Part shown: positions 10,678 through 18,859 of the stretch, in pieces | Numbering within the stretch: the first letter of the stretch is position 1 | Layout: every line of letters begins with the position of its first letter | Assembly: GCA_963843835.1 (NCBI GenBank) | Contig: CAWJMD010000001.1 | Coordinates: 434,001 to 498,000, forward strand | DNA length: 64,000 nt | DNA from: CAWJMD01 sp963843835 | GTDB lineage: Bacteria > Actinomycetota > Actinomycetes > Actinomycetales > CAWJMD01 | Reading direction: 5' to 3' | Translations under genes and position numbers: made by a program | Notes under the pieces: generated by a model | The model's input: only the letters and a program-made list of their open reading frames with translations | What the model was told of the DNA's origin: nothing | The model's database searches: none

Positions 10678-13251
10678 GTGAGCGACGACCGACGGCCCGA
10701 CCGGCCGCACCAGCCGACGCGACCCACCGACCCCGACCAGGAGTCGACCGTCGCGTGGGCCACGTCACCGGCCGCGGCGTCCGGGCCGCTACCCGCGCCG
10801 GCCCCCGCGTCCGCGGTGCCTGCGGGCGCCCAGACACCCCAGCTCCACGGGGTCAGGGGCGTGCTCGAGATCGTGGCCTTCCGCCGCCTGTGGCTGGCTC
10901 TGGGCCTGTCGAGCTTCGGGGACTGGCTCGGGCTGCTGGCCATCACGGCCATGGCGGCTGCCCTCGGCGCCCAGTCCTCCTACGCGGCGGCCAACCTCGC
11001 CGTGTCCGGTGTTCTCATCCTGCGGCTGGCGCCGGCCGTGCTGTTCGGCCCGGTGGCGGGACTGGTGGCCGACCGGCTCGACCGCAAGATGACGATGGTC
11101 GTCGGGGACGTGCTCCGCTTCGTTCTCTTCGCGTCGATCCCGTTGATCGGAACCCTGTGGTGGCTGTTCGTCGCGACGGTGCTCGTGGAGATCGTGGGCC
11201 TGTTCTGGTTGCCGGCCAAGGACGCGACCGTCCCGAACATCGTTCCTCGTGAGCGCCTGGAGGCCGCCAACCAGCTCTCGCTGGCCACCACATACGGCTC
11301 GGCGCCCTTCGCGGCGCTCCTCTTCTCGGGCCTCGCCCTCATCTCCGGTGTGATCGACGGTGCCCTGCCCTTCATCGGCAACAGCACGAACCTCGCCCTG
11401 TACGTGAACGCGGTGACCTACCTCGTCGCCGCGCTGGTGATCTGGGACCTCGACATGCCGCGCGGCCCGCGCGTCGCCCGCACGGAGGGCGGTAAGGCCG
11501 AGTCGGTGTGGCGCACGATCGCCGACGGCTGGGCGTTCATCGGCACCACCAAGCTCGTGCGCGGGCTCGTCATCGGGATGCTCGGTGCCTTCGGGGCCGG
11601 CGGCTTCGTGATCGGGGTCGCGCCCACGTTCGCGGCCGACCTGGGCGCCGGCGGTCCGGGGTACGGCGTGCTCTTCGCCAGCGTGTTCACCGGTCTCGCC
11701 GCAGGCATGTGGGTGGGGCCGCGCCTGCTCGCCGAGCTGACGCGCTGGCGCCTGTTCTCCCTGTCGATCGTCATGGCCGGGTTCTTCCTGGCGCTGGTCG
11801 CGCTGATCCCCAACATCGTGCTGGCCTCGCTCTTCACCGCGATGCTGGGTGCGGGAGCGGGCGTCGCCTGGGTGACGGGGTACACCCTGCTCGGCCTCGA
11901 GGTCGCCGACGAGCTGCGGGGGCGCACGTTCGCGTTCGTCCAGACCGCAGCCCGGATCGTGCTGATCGGGGTGATGGCGCTCGCCCCGGCGCTCGCCGCG
12001 CTGATCGGGTCCCGCCGGGTCAACATCACCGACACGGTCACACTGCCCGTGAACGGGACGGGTCTCACGCTGCTCGTCGCTGCCGTGCTGGCCGTCGGTA
12101 TCGGCGTGCTCTCGTACCGCACGATGAACGACGGTCTCCAGCTTCCGCTGCTCGACGACCTCGTGGGTGCCTGGCGGCGACGGCACGTCGCGACCCCGGA
12201 GGGCGCCGGCAAACGCGAGCACCGCGGGTTCTTCGTGGCGTTCGAAGGGGGCGACGGGGTGGGCAAGTCGACCCAGATCCACCGTCTCGAGGCGTGGCTG
12301 CGTGACGACCTCGGGCACGAGGTGCTCGTGACACGTGAGCCCGGCGCGACCGGGGTCGGCCAGCAGATCCGCCAGCTGGTGCTGCACGGCGACGAGGTCG
12401 CCCCGCGCGCGGAGGCGCTGCTGTTCGCCGCCGACCGCGCGCACCACGTGGCCACGGTCGTGCGGCCGGCCCTCGAGCGCGGGACCGTGGTGGTGACCGA
12501 CCGCTTCGTGGACTCGTCCATCGCCTACCAGGGAGCAGGGCGTGACCTCGACCCCGACGGCATCGCCCAGATCTCGCGCTGGGCGACCGGTTCGCTGGTG
12601 CCGGATCTGACTGTGCTGCTCGATCTCGACCCGGCGACGGGCCGTGAACGGCTGACCGCCGGTCAGAGCACGCTCGACAAGCTCGAGGGCGAGAGCGCCG
12701 AGTTCCACGAGCGGGTCCGCAGCTCGTTCCTCTCGCTGGCACGGCGCTCGCCGCGCCGGTACCTCGTCGTCGACGCGAGCGCGGACCCTGTCGCGATCGA
12801 GGAGCAGATCCACGCGAGGCTCCAGCCCATGCTCCCGCCCTCCGAGCGCCAGCAGGCGGAGGCCGAGGCCGAGAGGGCGCGGCTCGAGGCGGAGCGCCTC
12901 GAGCGGGAGCGGCTGGAGGCGGAGAGGCTGGCCGCCGAGGCGAAAGCGGCCGAGGAGGCCGAGCGCCGGGCGGACGCCGCACGACAGGAGGCGGAGCGCG
13001 CCGAGGCCGAGCGCGCCGAGGCCGAGCGCCTCGAGGCGGAGCGCGCCGCCGCCCGTGAGGCGGAACGTCGTCGGCTGGACGAGGAGGCGTCCGCGGACTA
13101 CGTCGCCAGCGGCTCCCCGGGCGGCCGGGCCGGCAAGGACTCGCGCGACGGCACCGAGACCCGCAAGCTGCCCCGGGTGGAGCCGGCCACGGACGTCGAC
13201 CTCGGCGAGGAGCTGTTCTCCCTGGGCGACGACCCGTGGAACCCGAAGTGA
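10678..13251 (+). CDS. tmk: MFS transporter-thymidylate kinase fusion
   Basis: An 857-residue two-part protein. Residues about 60-485 form an MFS-type transporter with some twelve hydrophobic helices. Residues about 517-720 are a complete dTMP kinase (dTMP + ATP to dTDP) with P-loop FEGGDGVGKSTQ (Lys530), TREPGATGVG and TDRFVDSSIAYQGAGR. The final ~135 residues are a Glu/Arg/Ala-rich coiled coil and a low-complexity tail. Streptomyces carries a similar fusion. The role of the transporter half is unknown. A -10 element TAGTCT at 10666-10671 ends 6 bases before the GTG, so the mRNA is probably leaderless. The 3' end overlaps holB by 16 bases. Confidence 0.93.
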   Translation: MSDDRRPDRPHQPTRPTDPDQESTVAWATSPAAASGPLPAPAPASAVPAGAQTPQLHGVRGVLEIVAFRRLWLALGLSSFGDWLGLLAITAMAAALGAQSSYAAANLAVSGVLILRLAPAVLFGPVAGLVADRLDRKMTMVVGDVLRFVLFASIPLIGTLWWLFVATVLVEIVGLFWLPAKDATVPNIVPRERLEAANQLSLATTYGSAPFAALLFSGLALISGVIDGALPFIGNSTNLALYVNAVTYLVAALVIWDLDMPRGPRVARTEGGKAESVWRTIADGWAFIGTTKLVRGLVIGMLGAFGAGGFVIGVAPTFAADLGAGGPGYGVLFASVFTGLAAGMWVGPRLLAELTRWRLFSLSIVMAGFFLALVALIPNIVLASLFTAMLGAGAGVAWVTGYTLLGLEVADELRGRTFAFVQTAARIVLIGVMALAPALAALIGSRRVNITDTVTLPVNGTGLTLLVAAVLAVGIGVLSYRTMNDGLQLPLLDDLVGAWRRRHVATPEGAGKREHRGFFVAFEGGDGVGKSTQIHRLEAWLRDDLGHEVLVTREPGATGVGQQIRQLVLHGDEVAPRAEALLFAADRAHHVATVVRPALERGTVVVTDRFVDSSIAYQGAGRDLDPDGIAQISRWATGSLVPDLTVLLDLDPATGRERLTAGQSTLDKLEGESAEFHERVRSSFLSLARRSPRRYLVVDASADPVAIEEQIHARLQPMLPPSERQQAEAEAERARLEAERLERERLEAERLAAEAKAAEEAERRADAARQEAERAEAERAEAERLEAERAAAREAERRRLDEEASADYVASGSPGGRAGKDSRDGTETRKLPRVEPATDVDLGEELFSLGDDPWNPK

Positions 13252-14393
13252 CGGTCTGGGACGACCTCGTCGGGCAGTCCGAGCCGGTCACCCAGCTGCG
13301 CGAGGCGGCCGCCCGAGCGGCGCAACCGGGCGCCCCGGGTGTCGCCCACGCGTGGCTGTTCACCGGACCTCCTGGTTCGGGGCGCTCGACCGCGGCGCGG
13401 GCGTACGCGGCTGCGCTGCAGTGCGAGCAGCAGGGGTGCGGTACGTGCCACTCCTGCCGCACGGTCCTGGCCGGTTCGCACCCGGACGTGCAGGTGACCG
13501 CGACCGAGGCTTCCATCCTCACCGTGGCCCAGGCGCGCGAGCTGGTTCAGCTGGCCCAGCGCCACCCGTCGCAGGGCCGGTGGCGGGTGATGCTCGTCGA
13601 GGACGCCGACCGCTTCAACGAGCCCGCCCTCAACGCGCTGCTGAAGGCCGTCGAGGAGCCACCCCCGCGCACGGTGTGGCTTCTGTGCGCTCCCAGCCCC
13701 GAGGACGTGCTCGTCACGATCCGCTCGCGCTGCCGTCCGGTGCGGCTGCGCGTGCCACCGGTGGCCGCGGTGGCCGACCTGCTGGTGCGGCGCGGTGCGG
13801 ACCGGGCGATGGCGTCCTTCGCCGCACAGGCCGCGCAGAGCCACGTCGGGCGCGCCCACCGGCTCGCGACGGACGAGGACGCCCGGATGCGGCGGCGGGA
13901 CGTCCTCGACATCGCCTTCGCCGTAAGGGGGGTGGGAGACGCCGTGCTGCGGGCGGGCCAGCTGGTCGATGTCGCCACCGAGGAGGCGGCAGCCGCGACG
14001 GTCGACCGCGACGCCGTCGAGCGGGCCGGCCTGCTGCGGGCACTCGGCTACGAGGGCGAGAACCGGCTCCCGGCGCCGATCCGTGCCCAGGTGCGCGCCC
14101 TGGAAGCAGACCAGAAGAAGCGCGCCACCCGCTTCAAGCGTGACGTCGTCGACCGCGCGCTGCTCGACCTGCTCTCGGTGTACCGCGACGCCCTCGTCGT
14201 GCAGCTGGGTGCCCAGGTCGACCTCGTCAACACCACCGAGCGGGAGCGGATAGCGCGGCTCGCCGGCGCCGGTACCCCGGATGCCACCTTGCGCAGGATG
14301 GAGGCGATCGGCGAGGCGCGCACGCGCATCGGGACCACCGCCAACCCGTTGATGGTGGTCGAGGCCATGGCGGTGCAGCTGGTCACGGCATGA
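13236..14393 (+). CDS. holB: DNA polymerase III subunit delta'
   Basis: A clamp-loader subunit of 385 residues. AAA+ signature: GPPGSGRSTAA at about 45-55, with Arg in place of the Walker A Lys, as is usual for non-hydrolysing delta' subunits. A Cys-rich zinc module (CEQQGCGTCHSC) follows at about 66-77, then VEDADRFNEPALNALLKAVEE (sensor/Walker B region). ATG 13236 lies inside the 3' end of the tmk fusion, implying translational coupling. The ATG of the next gene overlaps the holB stop as ATGA. The order tmk-holB is conserved in many bacteria. Confidence 0.94.
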   Translation: MEPEVTVWDDLVGQSEPVTQLREAAARAAQPGAPGVAHAWLFTGPPGSGRSTAARAYAAALQCEQQGCGTCHSCRTVLAGSHPDVQVTATEASILTVAQARELVQLAQRHPSQGRWRVMLVEDADRFNEPALNALLKAVEEPPPRTVWLLCAPSPEDVLVTIRSRCRPVRLRVPPVAAVADLLVRRGADRAMASFAAQAAQSHVGRAHRLATDEDARMRRRDVLDIAFAVRGVGDAVLRAGQLVDVATEEAAAATVDRDAVERAGLLRALGYEGENRLPAPIRAQVRALEADQKKRATRFKRDVVDRALLDLLSVYRDALVVQLGAQVDLVNTTERERIARLAGAGTPDATLRRMEAIGEARTRIGTTANPLMVVEAMAVQLVTA

Positions 14394-15994
14394 CAGGTCC
14401 TCACGGGGGTCGTCCTGGTCGGGTCCGTCGCCCACGTGCGGCCGTCTGGCCGGCCGCCGTCGTCGGACTCGTCCTGCTCGGCGGCTGCTTCCCGTCCGGT
14501 TCCCAGCAGCCGGAGGGTGCCGGTGCCCCGACGACCCTGCCGACGACCTCGGCCCCGGTCGCGACGGACGGCGAGGCCGCGACCGACCCCGCCTTCGCCG
14601 CGTACTACCAGCAGGAGATCCAGTGGGAGGGGTGCGGCGACAACCGCGAGTGCACGACGGTCACCGTCCCGGTCGACTGGGCCCAGCCGTCCGGCCCGAC
14701 GATCGAGCTCGCGACGGTGCGGTACCTCGCCGGCGGTGACCGGCTCGGCTCCCTCCTCATCAACCCGGGAGGTCCGGGAGCCTCCGGGTACGACGTCGTC
14801 GACCGGCTCGCGGGGCGGCTGACGACCGAGCAGGTGCGGGAGCGGTACGACCTGGTCGGGTTCGACCCTCGCGGAGTGGGACGGTCGTCCGGGATCGACT
14901 GCCTGGACGACCGTGAGCTTGACGCCCAGCGGTCCTTCGAGCCGCAGGCCGACCTCGACACCGAGACGGCTGCTGCCGTCGCCGAGCTGGAGACCGAGGC
15001 CGAGGCCTTCGCGCAGGGGTGTGCCGCCGACCTGGGTCCGCTGCTCGCCCACATCGACACCGAGTCCGCAGCACGCGACCTCGATGTGCTGCGCGACGCC
15101 GTGGGGGACGAGCGGCTGACGTTCCTCGGCTACTCCTACGGGACCCTGCTGGGGGCGACGTACGCCGACGAGTTCCCCCAGCGGGTGGGCCGTCTCGTGC
15201 TCGACGGGGCCCTCGACCCGGCCAGCAGCGAGACCGACGTGGCCAAGGGGCAGGCCGCTGGCCTCGAGCAAGCCCTGCGTGCGTACGTCACGGACTGCCT
15301 CGACGGTGACGACTGCCCGCTACGGGGCTCGCCCGAGGAGGCGCTGCAGCAGGTGGTCGCCCTGATCGAGAGCACCGACGACGCGCCGCTGCCCACCGGC
15401 GGCCCGCGGCCGCTCACGCGGCCACTGGCTTTCACGGGCCTGATCGCACCGCTCTACGACGACGCCACGTGGAAAGACCTCGACGCGGCCCTGAAGTCGG
15501 CACTCGACGGTGACGGGAGCGGGCTGCTGGCGCTGGCGGACGCGTACTCCTTCCGACGGCCCGACGGCACCTACAGCAGCAACATCCTCGAGGCGTTCAC
15601 CGCGATCAACTGCCTCGACTACCCGGTGGACGCGAGCCTGCCCGCTCTGGAGGAGGCCGCGGACGAGATCCGTTCCGTCGCACCCCTGCTCGGGCGGTTC
15701 ATGACGTACGGCGACGTGACGTGCGGGCAGTGGCCGGTGCCCGCGGTCCGGACCCCCGCCCCCCTGACCGCGGCCGGCGCCGCGCCGATCCTCGTCATCG
15801 GCACCACGGGCGACCCGGCCACGCCCTACGAGTGGGCTGTGTCCCTGGCCGACCAGCTGGAGTCAGGTCGCCTGCTCACGTACGACGGCGAGGGCCACAC
15901 CGCGTTCGGACGGGGCTCGGACTGCATCGACGCCGCGGTCGAGGCCTATCTGGTGGACGGGGTCCTGGTCGGTGACGGAGGGGTCTGCCGGTGA
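14390..15994 (+). CDS. Secreted lipoprotein alpha/beta-hydrolase, TAP-like family
   Basis: A 534-residue putative exported peptidase/esterase. It has an Arg-rich N-region, a hydrophobic stretch and a lipobox LLGGC (Cys about 32), so it should be a lipoprotein. The hydrolase fold follows: INPGGPGASG oxyanion region, GFDPRGVGRS, nucleophile Ser249 in GYSYGT, an acid in GTTGDPATPYEWA and His in GEGHTAFGRGS. The C-terminal section matches the TAP-like domain of actinobacterial proteases such as SlpD/Tap. It starts at the holB stop (ATGA overlap) and is probably co-transcribed. Substrate unknown; tripeptidyl aminopeptidase is the family guess. Confidence 0.88.
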   Translation: MTGPHGGRPGRVRRPRAAVWPAAVVGLVLLGGCFPSGSQQPEGAGAPTTLPTTSAPVATDGEAATDPAFAAYYQQEIQWEGCGDNRECTTVTVPVDWAQPSGPTIELATVRYLAGGDRLGSLLINPGGPGASGYDVVDRLAGRLTTEQVRERYDLVGFDPRGVGRSSGIDCLDDRELDAQRSFEPQADLDTETAAAVAELETEAEAFAQGCAADLGPLLAHIDTESAARDLDVLRDAVGDERLTFLGYSYGTLLGATYADEFPQRVGRLVLDGALDPASSETDVAKGQAAGLEQALRAYVTDCLDGDDCPLRGSPEEALQQVVALIESTDDAPLPTGGPRPLTRPLAFTGLIAPLYDDATWKDLDAALKSALDGDGSGLLALADAYSFRRPDGTYSSNILEAFTAINCLDYPVDASLPALEEAADEIRSVAPLLGRFMTYGDVTCGQWPVPAVRTPAPLTAAGAAPILVIGTTGDPATPYEWAVSLADQLESGRLLTYDGEGHTAFGRGSDCIDAAVEAYLVDGVLVGDGGVCR

Positions 15995-16030
15995 CATCGG
16001 GATGCCCGGAGGTGAGGCCGTTGCGCCGGG

Positions 16031-16060
16031 TTCGAGTCTGCGGAAGGCAGCCCCTATACT
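16031..16060 (+). promoter_or_regulatory. Putative tRNA-Thr promoter
   Basis: A strong -10 TATACT (16055-16060) lies 33 bases before the mature tRNA 5' end. A weak -35-like TTCGAG lies 18 bp upstream of it. Confidence 0.5.
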
Positions 16061-16093
16061 CGGTGACCGTGCCGTGGCCCTGGTCGCGGCGCT

Positions 16094-16170
16094 GCCGCCT
16101 TAGCTCAGTCGGCCAGAGCGATTCACTCGTAATGAATAGGTCATCGGTTCGATTCCGATAGGCGGCTCCA
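16094..16170 (+). tRNA. tRNA-Thr (anticodon CGU)
   Basis: A 77-nt cloverleaf with genomic CCA. The acceptor stem is GCCGCCT pairing with AGGCGGC, the D-arm contains GCTCAGTCGG, and the anticodon stem ATTCA/TGAAT encloses loop CTCGTAA (anticodon CGT in DNA). The T-arm is ATCGG-TTCGATT-CCGAT and the discriminator base is T. A hairpin terminator follows, and the region beyond is full of broken genes, so the locus may have served as an integration site. Confidence 0.97.
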
Positions 16171-16300
16171 CGCAGTACCGCAGGTCAGCCCTCTCGACGC
16201 CCGTCGAGGGGGCGTTTCCGCTGTCCCGGCCGACCTCGCGTGCCCCCGGTGTGCCCCCGACCCGGTCGGCCGCCTCCCACAGGTCCCTCATGGACGTCAC
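16171..16300 (-). other. Possible integrase C-terminal remnant next to tRNA-Thr
   Basis: The minus strand upstream of the antisense tRNA can encode a short peptide (RDLWEAADRVGGTPGARE) that resembles the tails of actinobacterial tyrosine recombinases ending at tRNA genes. No catalytic Arg/His/Tyr motifs are present, and the frame then reads antisense through the tRNA. This is a weak impression, not a gene call. Confidence 0.2.
16189..16212 (+). terminator. Hairpin terminator after tRNA-Thr
   Basis: A 10-bp stem (CCCTCTCGAC with GTCGAGGGGG, one G-T pair) and a GCCC loop, followed by CGTTT, begin 18 bases after the tRNA CCA. Confidence 0.7.
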
Positions 16301-16354
16301 GCGCGTGAGACGCCGGCGACCAGCAGGAGCCTGCCAACGACCAGGTCCCCTTCT

Positions 16355-16602
16355 TCAGAACGGTGGGGAGCCAACGATCTCGATGCCGCCGTTCTCCTGG
16401 GCGCTCTGCGCGAGTCGGGGAAAGCCCACGATGCACGCCGATCCCTGAAGGGGCTCACTGGCGCCGCGGTAGAGGGTTCGCACTCGCAGGTCGGCTGGAT
16501 CCCGAGCACCTTGGCCGTGGGACTCTTGACGACGAAGGCGTGGGGTACGCCTGCGGGCACCATGACGAAGTCGCCGGGTCCGATCTCGTGTTCGTCGTCA
16601 CA
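16355..16602 (-). pseudogene. Cupin (quercetin 2,3-dioxygenase-like) remnant, truncated and frameshifted
   Basis: The C-terminal half of a cupin protein. From about 16602 downward the frame reads EHEIGPGDFVMVPAGVPHAF, then KVLGIQPTCECEP. One base is missing at about 16475, and the continuation LYRGASEPL...GFPRLAQ...IEIVGSPPF with a TGA at 16357-16355 is in the next frame. The pattern of a GDFVMVPAGVPHAF strand and an FYRGASEPL-type tail belongs to cupins encoded beside TetR genes. The N-terminal half is missing: homology stops exactly where the TetR remnant on the other strand begins. The product cannot be functional. Confidence 0.7.
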
Positions 16603-17022
16603 GGCCGAGCTTCTCGCCGCGGCCTACCCGGAGACGGGAGCCGCGTCAGTCCTTCCCGACCCGCCGCCGCAAGCCGTGGACGAACGGGTGGCCGCCGTTG
16701 CCGGGTTCGTCATCGCGTGCAGGAGAATGAGCCGCAGCAGCGCGCGATGCTGCGCCTCTCGCTGGGCGAGGTGCCCCACGAGCTGCCGCTGCGCCAGGGC
16801 CGTGCCATTGCGTGGTTCCTCGAGGCGCTCGCGCCCATCGCCGAGTCGATCGGCAAAGAAGGCGTCCACCGGCTTGCGTTGGCACTGCGCACCGCATGTG
16901 GCATCGAGACCCGCGTCTGGCTGAGCGACGTCGCCGGACTCGCGCCCGCAGAAGTCAGCGCCCTCCAGCAATGGATGGTCGACGCCCTCGTCAAGCGGGC
17001 CCTCGAAACCCCGCCGACGTGA
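16602..17022 (+). pseudogene. TetR-family regulator remnant, DNA-binding domain lost and frameshifted
   Basis: Only the ligand-binding part of a TetR regulator remains. It begins ELLAAAYPETGAASVLP at about 16606, the end of the HTH domain in relatives. A one-base frame break follows at about 16716 (after AAVAGFVI), then ENEPQQRAMLRLSL, a PLRQGRAIAWFLEAL helix and a RTACGIETRVWLSDVAGL helix, ending at TGA 17022. The helix-turn-helix is absent. It faces away from the cupin remnant, as intact cupin/TetR pairs do, and both lost their 5' halves at the same point. One deletion spanning the shared promoter explains both. Confidence 0.7.
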
Positions 17023-17382
17023 CAGGCGCACTGATCTCGGCAGATCCGGTGAACGGCGATCAGCAGTCGGGACCTTCTCCACTCGGTTCGGGGCGGCCTT
17101 CCGGTGGCATCCGAGCGGTGCTGTCCTGAGTTCGCCCCTTTGGAGGTCAAGGCGCCGGCTGCGCCGGCGACCTTGCCGCGGGCGGCGCTGGCGCGCCGTC
17201 CTCGGGGTCTGCCGCAGGTCGGTTGCCGACACCGGAGCGCCATCGGGCGCCCGTCCTGCGCCGCACGGTCGAGCCCGCATGGATCTACCCGACCGGCCGA
17301 CCCCGACAAGGCCGATAGCCAGGGCGCGTCGTCGTCACGACGACACTCACCGCCGCTTCGCGTCGACCCGTACGATCGCGTC
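17023..17382. other. 360-bp gap, no supported gene
   Basis: No frame in this stretch has a start, coding bias or recognisable motif on either strand. Short open frames here are low-complexity Arg/Pro/Ala-rich readings typical of high-G+C non-coding DNA. The only signal is the -10 of the next gene (TACGAT, 17371-17376). It may be decayed sequence belonging to the scar that begins at the tRNA. Confidence 0.5.
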
Positions 17383-17769
17383 ATGACAGGTCTGGCTGCT
17401 GTAGCGGCCTGTGTGATCCTCGCGGCTCTTGCCGGCTTCCAGGTAGCACTCGCCGCTGGTGTGCCCTGGGGTCGATTGGCGTGGGGCGGGCAGCATCCCG
17501 GTGTGCTGCCTCGGCGGCTCCGAGTCGGGAGCCTGGCATCCATCGTGCTCTACGCGGGCATCGCAACAGTGATCCTCTGGCGGTCCGAACTCGTTGCCTC
17601 CGCTGTATCGGAAGGTGTCGTGCGAGTCGCTGCCTGGTGCGTCGTCGGATACTTCCTGCTGGGGACCGTACTGAACGCCATGTCGAGAAGCTGTCCCGAG
17701 CGGAACGTCATGGCGCCAGCCGCAGCATGTCTCTTCCTCCTGTCGTCGGCCGTGGCGCTGCGACCGTAG
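17383..17769 (+). CDS. Small membrane protein of unknown function (128 aa)
   Basis: Four hydrophobic segments are visible (about residues 3-26, 47-66, 76-97 and 110-125), with little else. The loop after segment 1 (WGRLAWGGQHPGVLP) is rich in Gly/Trp/Pro. A -10 element TACGAT lies exactly 6 bases before ATG 17383, indicating a leaderless mRNA and supporting this start over the longer upstream frame. It precedes the DUF2200 gene by 17 bases and may be co-transcribed. No family assigned with confidence. Confidence 0.65.
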   Translation: MTGLAAVAACVILAALAGFQVALAAGVPWGRLAWGGQHPGVLPRRLRVGSLASIVLYAGIATVILWRSELVASAVSEGVVRVAAWCVVGYFLLGTVLNAMSRSCPERNVMAPAAACLFLLSSAVALRP

Positions 17770-17786
17770 TGCCCGGGGAGCAGGAC

Positions 17787-18143
17787 ATGGCTGGACACCG
17801 GATCTTCGCCACGAGCTTCGCGAGCATCTACCCGCTGTACGTGGCCAAGGCCGAGCGCAAGGACCGCACCAAGGAGGAAGTCGACCAGGTCATCGGCTGG
17901 CTCACCGGGTACGACGCCGTGGGTCTGGAGCGAGCAGTGACCGACGACGTCGACCTGGAGACCTTCTTCGCCCGAGCGCCGGCGTTCAACCCGAACGCCT
18001 CCCTCATCACGGGCGTGATCTGCGGCCACCGTGTCGAGGAGATCGACGACCCGCTGATGCAGAGGATCCGCTACATGGACAAGCTCGTCGACGAGCTCGC
18101 CAGAGGCAGGAAGATGACGGCGATCCTGCGGAGCGGCACCTGA
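17787..18143 (+). CDS. DUF2200 family protein
   Basis: A 118-residue soluble protein with the family's characteristic opening GHRIFATSFASIYPLYVAK, central VDQVIGWLTGYD and FFARAPAFNP, and LITGVICGHRVEEIDDPLM followed by RYMDKLVDELARGRKM near the end. The length matches the family. Its biochemical role is unknown. ATG 17787 has GGGGAG upstream. It is intact, although it lies just beyond the scarred stretch after the tRNA, and it is convergent with the secreted protein at 18194. Confidence 0.85.
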   Translation: MAGHRIFATSFASIYPLYVAKAERKDRTKEEVDQVIGWLTGYDAVGLERAVTDDVDLETFFARAPAFNPNASLITGVICGHRVEEIDDPLMQRIRYMDKLVDELARGRKMTAILRSGT

Positions 18144-18193
18144 CCGTCCTTCGGCGGCAACGGCCGTGGGCGGCTGGATGACGTCGTCCTACC

Positions 18194-18742
18194 TCAGGGT
18201 CGGCACGCCGTGGTCGGGCGCATCGTGGTCACCGGCGACGGACGACGCTCGTCCGCTCCGTGGCCCGGGCCGGAGATCCAGCCCGACACGCGGTCGCACA
18301 GCTTCCCGGTGGCCAGGTTCGCCACACCGTCGAAGGTCAGCCAGCCGGTGACCCCGGCGAAGCGACCGGAGCCGCCGAGGACCGGGCCGTCGACGTGGTA
18401 GGTGATGACGACCGGGTCGGTGGTGCCGGCCGCCCACCCGTGGTAGCTGCCGGTCAGGTGGTCGCCGGACGCGGTGAGGGTGAAGGCACCGTCCGAGACC
18501 TCGAAGGTCTCCTGGTCGATCACTTCGGAGGCCTCGAGCGTGTAGCGCCCGATGTGCCTGGCACGGCCGACGGCGTGGTCCGCGGTCAGCACGTGGGTGT
18601 CATCCAGCATCGTGGTGGTGAAGGTGCCGCGGTCAGACCCTTCGACGGTCTTGATACCGCCGTCGGCGCCAGCTGCCGAGGATGTGATCGTGGCCAGGAC
18701 GAGCGCCGTCGCAAGGGCGGTGGCGGGAATGAGCCGGTTCAT
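18194..18742 (-). CDS. Secreted protein of unknown function (182 aa)
   Basis: A cleavable signal peptide is evident: a short basic start, a hydrophobic core (IPATALATALVLATI) and a SSAAGA cleavage region near residue 26. The mature part is rich in beta strands with alternating Gly/Thr and no Cys pair except one late Cys. Repeated patterns such as G-x-Y-T/H-L and GGSGRFAGVTG recall small barrel proteins of the allene-oxide-cyclase type, but this is only an impression. ATG 18742 has a GAGGAG site. About 59-83 bases upstream lies the motif shared with the hydrolase at 21.9 kb, suggesting joint control by the SARP regulator between them. Confidence 0.8.
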   Translation of the reverse strand: MNRLIPATALATALVLATITSSAAGADGGIKTVEGSDRGTFTTTMLDDTHVLTADHAVGRARHIGRYTLEASEVIDQETFEVSDGAFTLTASGDHLTGSYHGWAAGTTDPVVITYHVDGPVLGGSGRFAGVTGWLTFDGVANLATGKLCDRVSGWISGPGHGADERRPSPVTTMRPTTACRP

Positions 18743-18800
18743 CGTGAGCTCCTCGGGTTGGTGGTTGCGGCTGCCTCGGCCGCCTGACCAGTCACCCGCT

Positions 18801-18825
18801 GCCCGGTCGAGCCCCGGTAGAGGGG
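18801..18825 (-). promoter_or_regulatory. Candidate SARP operator upstream of the secreted protein gene
   Basis: Read on the minus strand: CTCTACCGGGGCTCGACCGG plus GC. It contains two ACCGGG/ACCGGG half-sites whose A residues are 11 bp apart, one helical turn, as in known SARP sites. It matches the element at 21876-21900 in 23 of 25 positions and has the same orientation relative to its downstream gene. Confidence 0.5.
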
Positions 18826-18859
18826 TGGTGCAGCGACCCCCCGCCGTCCCCTGTGGGGA

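Noticed and set aside
16100..16300. 66-residue minus-strand frame reading through the tRNA, ending EPMTYSLRVNRSG
   Set aside because: This peptide is the familiar antisense reading of a tRNA T- and anticodon arm, a common annotation artefact.
16463..16476. A third copy of the SARP-like motif (GCCGCGGTAGAGGG)
   Set aside because: Only half the motif matches, no second half-site is present, and it encodes the LYRG residues of the cupin remnant, so it is coincidental.
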